From the NCBI GenBank assembly GCA_026260175.1, contig JAKCWW010000267.1:62001-126000 (forward strand): DNA of 64,000 nt. The letters are read 5' to 3'. The notes under the pieces are model-generated. The model worked only from the letters and a program-made list of their open reading frames with translations, was not told the origin of the DNA and searched no databases. This DNA comes from Reticulitermes lucifugus. Taxonomy: Eukaryota > Arthropoda > Insecta > Blattodea > Rhinotermitidae. A program made the translations under genes and the position numbers. Shown here in pieces: positions 49,555 through 61,669 of the stretch (the first letter of the stretch is position 1; the number at the start of each line of letters is the position of its first letter).

Positions 49555-51604
49555 TTCAAGTTTAAATTCAACTGCCCTGAGTAGGCCTCTGTTTACTCGA
49601 AGACATAAAGTAATGGGTGAATAATGAATGTGAGAGAAGTGAAACGGAGAGGTCGTAACTTAATTGGAGGAGCTATTTCTTCATCTGCCTAAAAACAGAG
49701 ATAAAGGTGTTGACTTTACTTAAGACTTAAGGTCCAGAGACATTTCATGTACGTGCGTGAAGTAATAAGTGTATTGCACATGTTTTACTTCAATGAAGGC
49801 AAAGACGATTCCTTTATTCAAATTGTCAGAAAAATAACACTATGTCTTTAACATTATCATTATTATTCTTATTATTGTAAGTTGTTGCATTATTTTTTCT
49901 TGTGTTGTTTCTTTTAAGTTCTTTCGCAAAACAAATGCAAAAAAGCGACTTTGAACATTAATGCTTAAGACATATCGACTATAATATTCATTTATAAAAC
50001 TAAGTCAATGAATGTTAAGGCAAATGCACGGATTGGATAAATTCAAACATCGTTTGTAAATTTCCCCCTTACGATATTTCCATAAAGAATACTTTTGAAT
50101 CTCCTGCCAAGATACGAAGAAATCTTATAATATTGTTTGTGGTAAAATACTCATTGTCATTCTGCAGAGTGTTTAAGCATTTAGTATCCGCGTACAATAT
50201 AAGAGCGAAGAAGCAGAATTGTTAAAATCTGCAAATATTTTCTAACTTTTATAGATTGTTACTCTTTTATGTAGGACAGTACATGTTTGTACACAGACCT
50301 GTATGTTACAATCAGCGCATTAATTTTGTTTTTGTAAGTGGCTGTTAAGTTGTCCATCAGTGCTGAACAAAGAATTAAATAAAAAATGGTTTATTAATGT
50401 TCTTGTTTTACAGGTAAATCAACTGTTGTTGTTTAAAAGAAGAGCGCCCACAAATTTAGATACTGAGAAGAGGGTTTTTAAATATAATTTTACCTGACAG
50501 TAACAACTTCTTTGCCTTCGCATTTTTTAGCATCAAGTGACGTACAAATTGAGGAGTTGATTTGGAAGTCACAAATTACTTTGCAAAGCGACAGGATCAT
50601 GTGAAGTCGAAGTGATATGTGAGATTAAACCAACTGGAGGAGCGCCACGTGTTTCAGAGTCATCAGTTTAATAAGGCTGCTCTTCAAGTCTCATCAGTAT
50701 TTCAAGAAAAATTGAAGTTTAACACACGAAAATTTGTTGCGTACATGCAAACAGACAATAGTAACACACTAGTGCTACACTTATGATCCACAAAATACCC
50801 AACTTTAAACGCATCTCATATTGGTCTAGCTAATGCATAGAATATAATTTAAGCCTACAAGAAGTAAATCTATTCATGACAAAGATAACAATGCAGATAA
50901 TATAGCTGATATAGGTGCACTATTTTTTTTTGACAAAACATTTTTAATTTTAGGCTAGAGATTGTGTTTAGACCTAAGTTTTTCCTATGGCCCTCACAGT
51001 AGTTATAATCTTTTCCCTATAAGATATTACCCACGTATTGGTATGTTTATTGCGGCACATACAGGTTACATAGAAATCGTGCTGCGAAGAGTAGTGATAA
51101 ATTGTGTTCACATTTATCGGACAGTTTGCAGGACGGCAGTTCAGGCACACGTGGGAACTGTCTGTCGAACCTGAAGCAAGATGACAAGCAGATATTGCTA
51201 ACAGCTAATTGCACAGAATTTTTTTGGCGTATCTGAAATGTGTAATTCAAAAAGGCATCAGAAACACCTGCAGGATATTCATTCCATTGGATGCTTCCTG
51301 TATAGGCTGTATCTCCTAGCCACGCCCACTTCTCAACTCGCACCTCTGAAATAGCTGACGTCAGCGTGTGAACAATGTCACAGGTGTGTCGTGGTGCCAA
51401 TCAGCAGTATGCTTGGTCACTGTCGTACGTTGTGAGTGAGAACTTCATACGCGATTATTATCACGATGATAATAGTAATAGTAAGTCTATTAGTAATCAA
51501 TAAAGGAGAATGCGGTAAATAGGGCATGTAGTACGCATCTTTTTCGGTAAGTGAAATAAGTACTTCTGGTAACTTTGAAGTTCCTGGAAGTGAAAAATGA
51601 CTAT

Positions 51605-52035
51605 AAGAAAACAGGATTATAATTATTATTATCTTTTATTAATATTATTATATGACAGCGCATATTACTACCTGCCGGCCTATTTCAAGTTCAAACAATT
51701 TTCTTAAAGTACTTGAAAATTTGAGGCCAACACCTAACAATATGAAGACGGAAGGATATAAGTAGAGAATCCACAACGTGACGCCAGTAAATCCAACTGT
51801 ACGCAAAAAAACACCAGAAAATTCTACCAAGAGAGCTTGTCACCAAAAATTACAAGAACGAAAAGTGCAAGGAAGGATTTAAGCTACAACATACGAAAAA
51901 CTCAGCATTCACAACTAATACCATCCTGAGTTTTAAAAGGAACTCCACCTGAAGATGACTTACAATGGTCGAAATAGGCCGTATAACTCATGTAGATAAT
52001 GAAAAGAAAATAATTTTATTGTGATATTTATATAA
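51605..52035. mobile_element. Possible foldback MITE (degraded)
   Basis: The right end has CCTGAAGATGACTTACAATG then GTCGAAATAGGCCGTATAAC. The left part has ATTATATGACAGCG and CGGCCTATTTCAAGTTCA, which pairs with the GAAATAGGCC region. Both outer ends contain AATAAT/TTTTATT-rich sequence. The arms are diverged, so limits are rough. Confidence 0.35.
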
Positions 52036-52251
52036 CATTTCTCTTCCCCTCATGCTTGAATGCACATCCTGCTCTTGACAACAAATTAAATTACGTTAAC
52101 TATCTAATTTTATGCTGTCATGACAGTGAATATGAATATAACATTCTTTGGGAATTAACAACGTCTAATTTGACAGGACCCTACTATTTCTTCTTTTAGT
52201 TTTTTGTGTTTATTTATTTTTCTTTAATTTACATCTTAATACCTACAAAAT

Positions 52252-52375
52252 TGGTTAAATCGGTAAAGTGTCTGGTTTGTATTCGGCAGATGCCTTCTTC
52301 TGATCCCAGGCGGGACACCCGCTAAATTGAATAAGGTTCTTCTTTGGATTCTTCAGTCCCCGCAGGTAAATGCTG
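52252..52375 (+). mobile_element. tRNA-like SINE fragment, unassigned family
   Basis: GGTTAAATCGGTAAAGTGTC TGG resembles an A-box half and TTCTGATCCCAGGCGGGACA CCCGC a B-box half, about 35 bp apart as in a tRNA. The following TTCTTTGGATTCTTCAGTCC is unlike families A-C. Confidence 0.42.
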
Positions 52376-54146
52376 AGATCATATTTTAATTAGGTCATTA
52401 TGGCTTCTTTTCATATATCTTCTAATTCATGGCTTACCATTTTCCTACCCTTCGACGCTGCACAGCATTTGCCATTGACAATTTTCTTAAGTTCGACATA
52501 TTAAATAAATAGGATATAACTTATCGTAAAGTTTGGGTCTTGTAAAAGTAATGTCTGAGAAAAGAATTACCTAGACGAAACACAGTTGCCAAGAAAACAG
52601 GGTAGTCGTCTGTATAAATCATGATGTGATTAATTGTTCGACATGGCGGTTGTTTGATTGATGGGTCGTGGCGAGGAGCATGTTGCGGTTGTCACCACGG
52701 AGAGAGGTGACTGATTGTGTGTCATTCCGTCCCTCTCCACACAGACAGAGAGAATCCTGGCAAAATATTTACCTATAAGTGTGCTTGAAGGTGGGGAAAA
52801 TCGTCGTCGCCTTTCCTGTAACAAAGTACAGTAATAAGGCATGCAGGACGCCTGGATGCAAAGCTACGTGCCTTCTTACTCTTGGAACTATGTGGATGTG
52901 CGTGACCAGCTTCGGGCAAGAAAAACTTACTATTCGCACCATGTAAAATTAAATATGGTAAATTTAGGAACGTAATTTCAAATTTTTTCTTTGACTCTTA
53001 CTTTGATTAATATAGCTCGAAGAATGTTAAAAGTAAAAGTAGAAAGACTTTATGTAGTTTTAATATATTGTGTTTCTAAAATTGATGGCCTCTATATACC
53101 TATACATAGAGAGAATCCTGAATACGGCACAATTCTGTACGGTTACATAAATATTTAATTCAATAAGTTTACAATACAAGTGCAGCAGGTAATATTATAA
53201 AGCAGAACTTAATTTTTACATACATTTTTACAAATGTTACCGAATTAATCACAGAAAATGCATGACTTCAACATGAGTATGCGTCAGTATGAACATGCCT
53301 CAACCTGCCACATAAATAACCGATCCCCCCCCCAAATATAGCGACCTTAATCTGTCAGTACTACCTACAACAGACATCTTTGCAAAATTTAAATTTTTTA
53401 AATCTCTTAGAATGAACGTAAATTTCGCAATTTTACAACAATAAGCAGTCGCGATATCCTGAAATAATGTATTACCTAACAACAATTAACTGCAATAAAA
53501 CCCCTTTCTTCGAATTTCCAGACATTTCGAACTGATATTACGCCTAAATCTTTCCCCTTCTTAAACCACACCTGAAATTTCGGAAGGACAGAATAATAGA
53601 CCTGTACTTGTGAGGCAACTTAGCTGTTACTTTTCCCAACAGAGATGAACGCTATAATGATAATTGTCACAAAACGTGGGCTCTATCGTAAAGTGAGAGA
53701 CAACCAAATAATTGTAACTAATGCAGAAATAACTTCACTATAAACAGTAAACTAAACAGTTAAACAACTAAAAGTTAAGCTCTCAGGTGGTGATAAAGAC
53801 CTACGACACTCAAATTGTTTATAATTCAGATATTCAGAATCTAAATCTTCAGCGATGTGGAAATCACAAACTCGATACATTTTTACACAATTTTTTAATG
53901 TGTGAATCCGGCATAAAGAGATAAATTCGAAGGACTGTAGAAAGAAAGGGTGGTGAACTGTCTTCAGGAAAGAATTCAAGGCAATTAAGAAATACATCTT
54001 TCTCTGTAACAGACTTGCTAACTGGGAATGGATCACAGAATCTCTGGAACACAAAATAGCAATTCTATCCACTCAACGGCATTGCTTAGTTTACAGTTAC
54101 GTCGTTTTGCAGTATTCAGTATTGAAAAGAATGTAAGACCTTCCTT

Positions 54147-54281
54147 AACCCAGGTAGTTAAACACCGGCGTCTCATCGTGGAGGCCCAAGTTCATTCCCA
54201 GGCCAGTCCGTGTTGCGTTTGTGGTGAAAATATTTCGGTATCATTCCACCAGTTTACCATATTCATTCATCTACCACCGTT
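54147..54281 (+). mobile_element. tRNA-like SINE, family C
   Basis: ACCCAGGTAGTTAAACACCG (A-box half), AAGTTCATTCCCAGGCC (B-box half), CCGTGTTGCGTTTGTGGTGA and the 3' block TCATTCCACCAGTTTACCAT ATTCATTCAT match the layout at 35750-35915. It ends about 120 bp before the large palindrome. Confidence 0.6.
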
Positions 54282-54399
54282 GTTATGTAATCGTAGTAGT
54301 TCCCTAAATAACAAAAGTCACACGCTGGAAGGTAACATGTCAAAAGATAAATTTACATGTTCTGTGAACTTAACTTTTTGTTCACCGTGCATTTTGGTA

Positions 54400-54762
54400 A
54401 TAGATAACATTAATCAACCAACAACTGCACTAATTAAAATTTATTTAACACTTTATTGCCCTACATATGTTTCGGTCACGGGGTGACCATCATCAGGGGC
54501 GTCGTACGCACGTGTGTGCACTTCACTTCACTTCACGCTGTCCACTGTTTACTATATTATGCGTTGGAGGTTTTCATGGAATAGTGTACAAGAAAACCTC
54601 CAACGCATAATATAGTAAACAGTGGACAGCGTGAAGTGAAGTGCACACACGTGCGTACGANGCCCCTGATGATGGTCACCCCGTGACCGAAACATATGTA
54701 GGGCAATAAAGTGTTAAATAAATTTTAATTAGTGCAGTTGTTGGTTGATTAATGTTATCTAT
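54400..54762. repeat. Near-perfect palindrome, 176/171-bp arms with 16-bp loop
   Basis: The arm 54400-54575 and the arm 54592-54762 are reverse complements of each other. The only differences are one extra CTTCA pentamer in the left arm (three versus two units of CTTCA) and one undetermined base at 54661. The loop is ATGGAATAGTGTACAA. Each arm carries CATATGTTTCGGTCACGGGG TGACCATCATCAGGGGC, the core motif shared with other foldback elements here. A 12-bp direct repeat ATGTTCTGTGAA flanks the block (54357-54368 and 54761-54772). It could be a young foldback MITE or an assembly or amplification artefact. Confidence 0.85.
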
Positions 54763-55554
54763 GTTCTGTGAAATTTTGCAGTAATTGGACATATTAAAAC
54801 ACGAGTGTATCAGGAAGGGGGAGATGCATGGAAAGCGATGCCCCCTAACAAGCCAAAACCATTAGAGTATGAAGTTAGTAATGCCACGTGCGTGCTTAAC
54901 ACGTGGTGGGTTATGTTAGGTTAAGAGCTGTGTGTATGTGTGTGTACGTGTGTAGTGGATGTCTGAAAGACGGTCAGCAAGTGTTCTTGTGACAGCTATA
55001 TGGAGATGTTCAAATCTTTATAGCAGTAGCAATAGCAAAGGAGCTACGCACACGTACAAGGACAGTGGCGGCTCTTCTCTACTGCGTGTTATATGATTCT
55101 AAATAAAGCATTTTAAATTTGAATTAAGTATTTCAAACAATAAAAAATAAATTAAAAGACGCTAAAAATCTAGTCAATTTAGTAGTATTTTATGGTTTTT
55201 AACATGATCGCTTACGTGCATAAAAATATTACTTACAAATGTTTAACAACAAAGTATAATTACAAAAATGTTTGACCCTGAGGGACAACAGATTTTTTTT
55301 AGTATTAAATAAAACAAAATTAATTACCAATAAAATTTACTCAGCATTCCTGTCATAATAGAATCAAGGAGTTTACGATGGGTTGTACATAACACGAATC
55401 GATGGAATGGAAAACAAATAGTGGAATTTAGTAGGAAAAATTTCTTGGAAAACTGTCACATTGAAGACCGCCATGTGGGATAATATTGAGTTGGGTCTTA
55501 GGGTATACTGTGAAAGGTTTGGTGAAAATTGACAGTGGAATAGGTTATTTACGA

Positions 55555-55616
55555 AGTATTTATGTTTTTCCTGTCCATTCTCATTCCACCAGTGCTCCAT
55601 ATTCACTCATTTATTA
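55555..55616 (+). mobile_element. Possible family C SINE 3' end
   Basis: CATTCTCATTCCACCAGTGC TCCATATTCACTCATTTATT resembles the 3' block of the family C copies at 54147 and 35750. No head region is recognisable. Confidence 0.33.
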
Positions 55617-55632
55617 TGCAGGGAATACCGCT

Positions 55633-55877
55633 GTCGGTATGATGAACTAGTCTACGGGTTGAACAAGAGAGGAATCGTGGTTCGATTCACGGCAAAAGCA
55701 GAAACTTCTTTTTTTCTCCAAAGCTCCCATACAGGCTCTTAGGCCCACCCAGCCTCCGACTCATTGGAAAACTGGGGGGCTTTCCATGGGGGCTAAAGCG
55801 GTCAGAGTATGAGTACGGAGGTAAAGAATGAATGGAGCTGTACCTCCACAATCTCGTAAGATTTCATAACTTGCACC
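55633..55877 (+). mobile_element. tRNA-derived SINE, family B (diverged)
   Basis: GTCTACGGGTTGAACAAGAG, B-box GTGGTTCGATTCACGG, CTTAGGCCCACCCAGCCTCC, GGGGCTAAAGCGGTCAG, GGAGGTAAAGAATGAATGGA GCTGTACCTCCAC follow in family order. Confidence 0.68.
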
Positions 55878-55916
55878 GGGGAACTTCAACTTAACATTTT
55901 ATGCGAGAGAAAGACC

Positions 55917-56176
55917 GGAGATAACATAGTCAGTGTTGTGACTATAATACGGCCTGGAATATCTGGGTCCGAATCCGGCAGAGGAAAGAGATTTTTCTCT
56001 TCTTGAATAGGTCCATACCAGCTATGGGACCTACCCAGCCTCCTATTCAATAGGAACCATCGGTCTTCCCCGGAGGTAAAGCGACTGAGTCGTGAAGTGG
56101 GTCACTCACTTCTTAGTTCCGAGGTTAAGAAAGAGTAGACTATATCTTTACTTCCCTTAATATACCTTTATGGCGT
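55917..56176 (+). mobile_element. tRNA-derived SINE, family B
   Basis: GGAGATAACATAGTCAGTGT starts the head. GGGTCCGAATCCGGC is the B box. ATGGGACCTACCCAGCCTCC TATTCAATAGG, TCCCCGGAGGTAAAGCGAC, TTCCGAGGTTAAGAAAGAGT and a short 3' end follow. The CTTTAC tail is absent. It lies 40 bp after another family B copy in the same orientation. Confidence 0.74.
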
Positions 56177-56415
56177 GGACAGGGACAACTTTTCCTGTAT
56201 GTTTAATATTCGTGTGTTGAACAGTGGACACATTAGAAGCCTCAGTGCTGTGATGGTTTCTTCCCAACCCCTCCTAAAAACAGAAATTTCTTCTCGAAAC
56301 AAAGGAAGATGCAAATCTGCTACGTCTCCTGGTTGCTACAGATGTTCCTACCCGCGTGCCTTCCATCTCCTGCATCAAACCCGATGCCATAAGACACAAC
56401 ATTTTAATACTACAG

Positions 56416-56636
56416 TTTTTTTTTGTCTGTGGTGCAACACACATCTAAGTCGGGTCTAGGCAGCCCGGCAGGGAGTCCTCTGCACGAGTAATCAGCTCGT
56501 TGCAGAGGCCACTATCCACACAACACATAACAAGCACAAGATAAGAACATCCAATCCCTCAGTTGGATTCGAAACCGCGTCCAGCAATCAAGCGGCTGTA
56601 GGACTAAGCCTTAGACCGCATGGCCACCGGGATCGG
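56416..56636 (-). mobile_element. tRNA-derived SINE, family A
   Basis: The minus strand starts CCGATCCCGGTGGCCATGCG GTCTAAGGC, has a B-box-like GGTTTCGAATCCAACTG, then TGTTATGTGTTGTGTGGATA, GAGCTGATTACTCGTGCAGA and a 3' end TGCACCACAGACAAAAAAAA. The 3' third is more diverged than in other copies. Confidence 0.76.
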
Positions 56637-56759
56637 CGATGCCACAGTTAAGTGGATCTAATGGCATGGCTTAAAAAATGCTGTTTATGGAGGCGGAGTA
56701 CCTGTTAAAGGGCATCTAACTTATTCCAGCAAGTTAAACGACTATTAGTAGCTGGTTCT

Positions 56760-57031
56760 GCGTAGTCGTTTTAGCGACTAGCTACGGGCTGGACGGTCTG
56801 GGGATCGAATCCCAGTGGGGGGAGATTTTCTGCACTCGTCCAGACCGCACCTGGGGCCCACCGACCCTCCTATACAACGGGTACTGGTTTATTCCCGGGG
56901 GTGAAGCGGCCGGGGTTTGGCGTTAATCACCTCTCCATGTAGTGCCGAGGTTATAGAAAGAGTAGAGCTACACCTCTATTTCCCCTATGTGCCTCCATGG
57001 TGTATTATAGGGTAAAAGCTACCTTTTACTG
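56760..57031 (+). mobile_element. tRNA-derived SINE, family B (with target duplication)
   Basis: GTAGTCGTTTTAGCGACTAG, GGGGATCGAATCCCAGTGGG, CAGACCGCACCTGGGGCCCA, CCTATACAACGGGTACTGG, TTCCCGGGGGTGAAGCGGCC, GTAGTGCCGAGGTTATAGAA and GGGTAAAAGCTACCTTTTA follow in order. A 9-bp direct repeat, GCTGGTTCT, flanks it (56751-56759 and 57032-57040). It is the most complete family B copy, with both ends defined. Confidence 0.86.
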
Positions 57032-58145
57032 GCTGGTTCTACTCAGTTCCTAAGACTGATTTCGGGACAGGACTGGGAAAGACAAAATTCTCTTTATTTT
57101 GACGTCTTTCTAGATTGATCCTTATAGGCACAGAACGATTGTGGGTGTATCATACACTGTTGGAAACCATCTACATTTTATTGTCTGGGGAGGAGGTGAT
57201 GAAGGGTTGCAAAATAACCAAATAAGAACGTTTTATGTTTGACATTAACAGTTTCTGAAAGGAAGTAACCTTCACTTAAATATTTATGTGTGCCTGTGTA
57301 CCAGCCTTCCTAAGAAACTTGGATCGTCCTTTCGTTTACCTTATCCGGCTCTTTGTCTTCGTCTCAATTCTAGTACTCTTAACATGTCAGGATCGCCAAG
57401 AGGTTTATATGTCATGATTATACAGTATAGTCAAAATTTCTTCTTCATTAAAAAGCAATCAAAATTTTCTTAACCACTTAAAGCTATATGTTATATACCA
57501 ACTGCCACAAAATTAAGAAGCACATCGCCCCATATATTTACCACATAAACGTTTCATACAGCTCAAACAAAAAGTACCTATTATTTCCCTAAACATCATT
57601 AACTGATTGGTTTTTATAATTGCCATGGACTCGTCCCCTCTGAGGTAGGAACTGAATTTCTATATATAGGAATTTCTTTCAAATCAGCCCACTCATCAAC
57701 ACCTTGAATATTTAGCCTGACGGAAGTGCAGCGAGCGCTTGGCACTAATATGCCGGAAGTTAGGGTCTACGCTTTTAAATTTACTGCATTGCAGGTAATA
57801 ATTATGATTTTAATTACGGTAATTTAAGGGTGCTGGGAAAGGTTTGCTGTGAGAGTTGCTGTAATACCTAGTTGTAAAGGTAAATAGCCTCTCGCAACCG
57901 GAAAGTTGCTCAACAAATATTTTAGGGTTATATTATATATCTGTTTAAATTTATAATCTCAGAAAATAAATTGTCTCAATAATCGTAGTCGCATTCATAA
58001 CACATAATCATGAACCTAACATGGTAAAATGACCCTGTACAATAACATGGGATTTTGTGTGGACACTAAATAATACTCACACTTTACGTATCCATTGAAG
58101 TGAAAACAACCTTCTTCAATATGCAATTTGTGGTAGTGCAGTGTT

Positions 58146-58516
58146 GTGTGTGACTGTACTATCACGAAATACATATTGATTAATAACACAAGGGGGTGAA
58201 TCGCCTTAAGATTGTAGCAGCTAGTCAAGCTAATATCCACCGATTTAAGAACCTGAAAAAAGTTTATAACTGCAATGCCAATATATACTTTAACCAGGAG
58301 AGTTTACGTCATTAAATATCCCCAAATTTTGCCAAAATGAAAATCCCTAACACCTCAACAGGATCTACGTTTACTTGCAAAAAACAAAATTTTTCAGCTT
58401 AAAAGATGAAATCAAATTACTATATATCAAAAATCAAAATCTATGGCGTTATGTGTGACTTTAATATCACGAAATACACACTGATAAATAACACAACGGG
58501 GAAGAATCAACTTAAG
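58146..58516 (+). repeat. Two 65-bp direct repeats, 305 bp apart
   Basis: 58146-58210 and 58451-58516 share GTGTGACT, AATATCACGAAATACA-type sequence, TAATAACACAA and CTTAAG in the same order and spacing. Identity is roughly 80 per cent by eye. The sequence between and outside does not obviously match. Confidence 0.6.
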
Positions 58517-60550
58517 GAAATCTCCAAAGAAAGTATGTGATGGACTAACTTCCCCAACAAAGGCTCCCTGAAATCAAGAGTTCACAAATAACACTTTGCC
58601 CACGATCCTCATTTTAAATTTGTAAGGACAGTTGTCTTCTAGGGAAGCAAATGCAGCAAGCTTGTAGCATTTCCTGGAAATTACATAGATGGTTGTTCAA
58701 GATGAACCAAAGATTTTCTTCAGGCAGTCCCATTCTATCATTAATTGCGTCCAGTTTTTTCTTAGTTTTCACCTGTCTTCTGCACGGTCTCATATTGTCT
58801 AGTATAAAATCTGTTGTAAATTACATTTCTTTATGGAGCTGGCGTACCAGATCATTTTCGTCTGAATTTAAGACGTTAGTTGTAAAGACCGTATTTTGAA
58901 TACATATCACACATAAATTCGCATATTTATCAACTGAAGATGACTTACAGGTATCTCACCACCTCTTCAGTAAAGTCTGGGAAAAGAGCTGGTGCTCGAT
59001 CTTGGTGTATGATAAGGAGTAGAAGTGAACAGGAATTTGGGCCATTTAAAATAAGGGTGCTGCGTAATTTGTATGAAGCTTAAAGTGTTCATATTTTCCT
59101 CTCATAAGGATTCCACATGACCTTTGCCTTTGTCAATTAATTTCATTCAATCACAAATACTGGAAGTATAATTCTTGTGGAGGCAAATATTTTTGCATCT
59201 TATAACGGCAAGAAATGCGTGTTATTTGCCTTGCATGTGTCCTTTAGTTTTCTCCGCATCACTAGTTATTTAAGTACGTACCCAGGTAAATGAAATGATT
59301 TACAAGGTCTTTGCAAAGAGGTAAGGTTGCAAGCTCGACATATCTGTCACTTTTTCAGTGCCGCTCCTGAACACGTCCAATGAAATGCATTCTTCAGCTG
59401 GCACTCACGAACAATTTCCGGCAGAGCAACATTCCCACCCTAAGAGTACCTCACAGTGTGCGGTGTGCAATTCTGGAAAGTTTTGACATGTGGCTATTTG
59501 TGTTGGTCTTAATGCAGTTTTAAAAATAAAGCAGTGCTATGCTCAATAGGGTCGCCTCATTGCGATAACTCAGCAACGGGCGTCAGCAGAGTATGATAAG
59601 TCACTACCAGAAGTAACAGGCTCCCAGAAGAAGAAACGCTGCTCGGTAGTGCTTTGTCGTCCCCTCTCAACACTCAGCTGCCGTTATCATCCCTGTTGTA
59701 ATTTTTTCACACATCTCCCCGTCATTTAAAATTACGAAAAGCAGATGAAATAACAAACCACGGAAGATAATTACACAAATAAATTTCATAATTTACACCC
59801 TTCGCTTAATATTGTTAAGGTGATTATAACTCAATTTGGGTAAGACGGGTGGGACATGTAGAGCACAGGAGAAATCAGAAATAGTTAAACATTTTGGTCG
59901 CAAAGGGTCTAGAGCTAGCACTACGGGGAACATTAGACACAGCCTCGTGCAGTAGGAGGAGATTATTAAAATTGATCTTACATAAAGTGGCCTCTTAAGA
60001 GTTGGTTAAAACATAAAAAAATTCGCGTTCTTATGACTTCTGCTGGCGACATATAAATGAATGTTTATTTATACGTTGAAAGTGTAAGATCTCGCACCAA
60101 ACTCGAACTTGTGTAGAGCACAATTAATTTATTGAAAATTCCACAAATGTGTGTCAAGATCAAGTATTGTTTAAACCGATTATTTAAAACAAATAAATAG
60201 AGGCAAAACTCGCTCCATTTGTGTTCAAACATGCTCCTCGCTGCATCAGTTTCTGGAACCAAGAATACAAAATTCTGAATATCAGACATCATACATGTAT
60301 GTCTATATTACCCCTTTCATCGTGGTTGCAGCACAAATTTGCAGTAAAAATATCAGAGGCTTTAGATTGAAGTGAATAAAATGTGTTTTAGGTACAAAAT
60401 TACAAAAATTGGTGCCAAAAACCAATAACTGAAACAAGATGTGCTTGGTTATTTCCTACATACTGAAAAAGACTCTAAGCTAACTATTGGAATATTTTTT
60501 GCAGTGAAACCATACATAACCTACCACTGACAAGCTTATTCAATACAGTC

Positions 60551-60775
60551 ATCAGGCTGCGGGTTGGAAGATCGAGGTCAGGGGAATGATTCCTTGCGGT
60601 GTTATGAGGCTCCTGTCTCCTCAAAATCGTCCAGAATTATATCGAGGTTAATGCACGCTGCTATTCTATGTGTACAGGGCGTTCTTACCCACAAATATAG
60701 CAGATGGGATGATAGTTCTGAGGTTAAGAATGCATACAGATATAATTCCCCCCCACCCATATCCCTTCATAACAC
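60551..60775 (+). mobile_element. tRNA-derived SINE, family B (strongly diverged)
   Basis: CATCAGGCTGCGGGTTGGAA, GATCGAGGTCAGGGGAATGA, AGTTCTGAGGTTAAGAATGC and ATATAATTCCCCCCCAC lie in family B order, but the middle is poorly matched. Confidence 0.4.
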
Positions 60776-61520
60776 ATTGTTTTCATATTGTCATAAAATT
60801 ATATTTAAAACCATTGTAATTTTAAAACATATATTTACCAATTTATGTAATGATTTCAAATTACCTGAATGATATAAAAGATGTTTCACATCTCAAATAA
60901 AAATAAAATATCATGATTTTCTTCAGTCCAAGACCCAGCATGACTGACTGCTCAGCCAGCTCTCTGTGTTTCTTTGGTATTTTGCATAAGCTGAGTGGCA
61001 ATATTTTATCGATTGTGCAGCGAAGGAGAGAGAAGCGCGAAGAGCAGAAACGGAAGGCAGTAATTTTAACAAACGAAGATTTCATAAATCTAATTAAATT
61101 AATCTTGTCATAATTGCTGTACTAATCAAATATTTCTGCCTTTCCGATTCGTGCGTTTCAAAGTAAGTGACTGTGAAACATAAGAACCGATTTACAAACG
61201 CTACCATAAAGTCATTTGCTTGTTAACGCACAATATATTTTTAATTTTACAAGTTTACGGAGATTAATACAACTTGCTAAATTTTACTCTAGTTTGGTTA
61301 ACAAATGTATTCTTTTAACTTTGCAAACCCCATTGTTCTTAGTGTTTGTTAATACATATAAATTTACTTCTGAGCTAATTAGCATTAGAGATACTACAGT
61401 ACTTGGCATAATATATATTTTTATTTGACAGTGCTAATGGAGGAGACAGTGGAACTGCTACCAATATACGCCTTATTTATAATTATGTTTTGATTGCATT
61501 GCTTCATATATGTCATCCAA

Positions 61521-61669
61521 CTTCTTCTTCTTCTTCTTCTCTCAATGGCTCGACAGCTCCTTGGGGGCCTAGGCCGCCTCATTTTTCGAGGCTTCACGAT
61601 CACACTTTTTAGACACAGCACACTCGGTAGGACTCCTCTGGACGAGGGACCAGCTCGTCGCAGATACCC
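61521..61669 (-). mobile_element. tRNA-derived SINE, family A (5'-truncated, (GAA)n tail)
   Basis: The minus strand begins inside the body at CTGCGACGAGCTGGTCCCTC, continues GAGGAGTCCTACCGAG, TGTGATCGTGAAGCCTCG, AAATGAGGCGGCCTAGGCCC and ends GGAGCTGTCGAGCCATTGAG A, followed by a pure AGAAGAAGAAG tail. The GAA tail is the same as that of the LINE end at 24205-24432. Confidence 0.82.

Noticed and set aside
51047-51400. 117-codon minus-strand open frame
   Set aside because: No similarity recognised, no splice context, ordinary composition. Could be chance.
54028-54486. 152-codon plus-strand open frame
   Set aside because: It runs through a family C SINE and into the left arm of the palindrome, so it is a composite of repeats and chance sequence.
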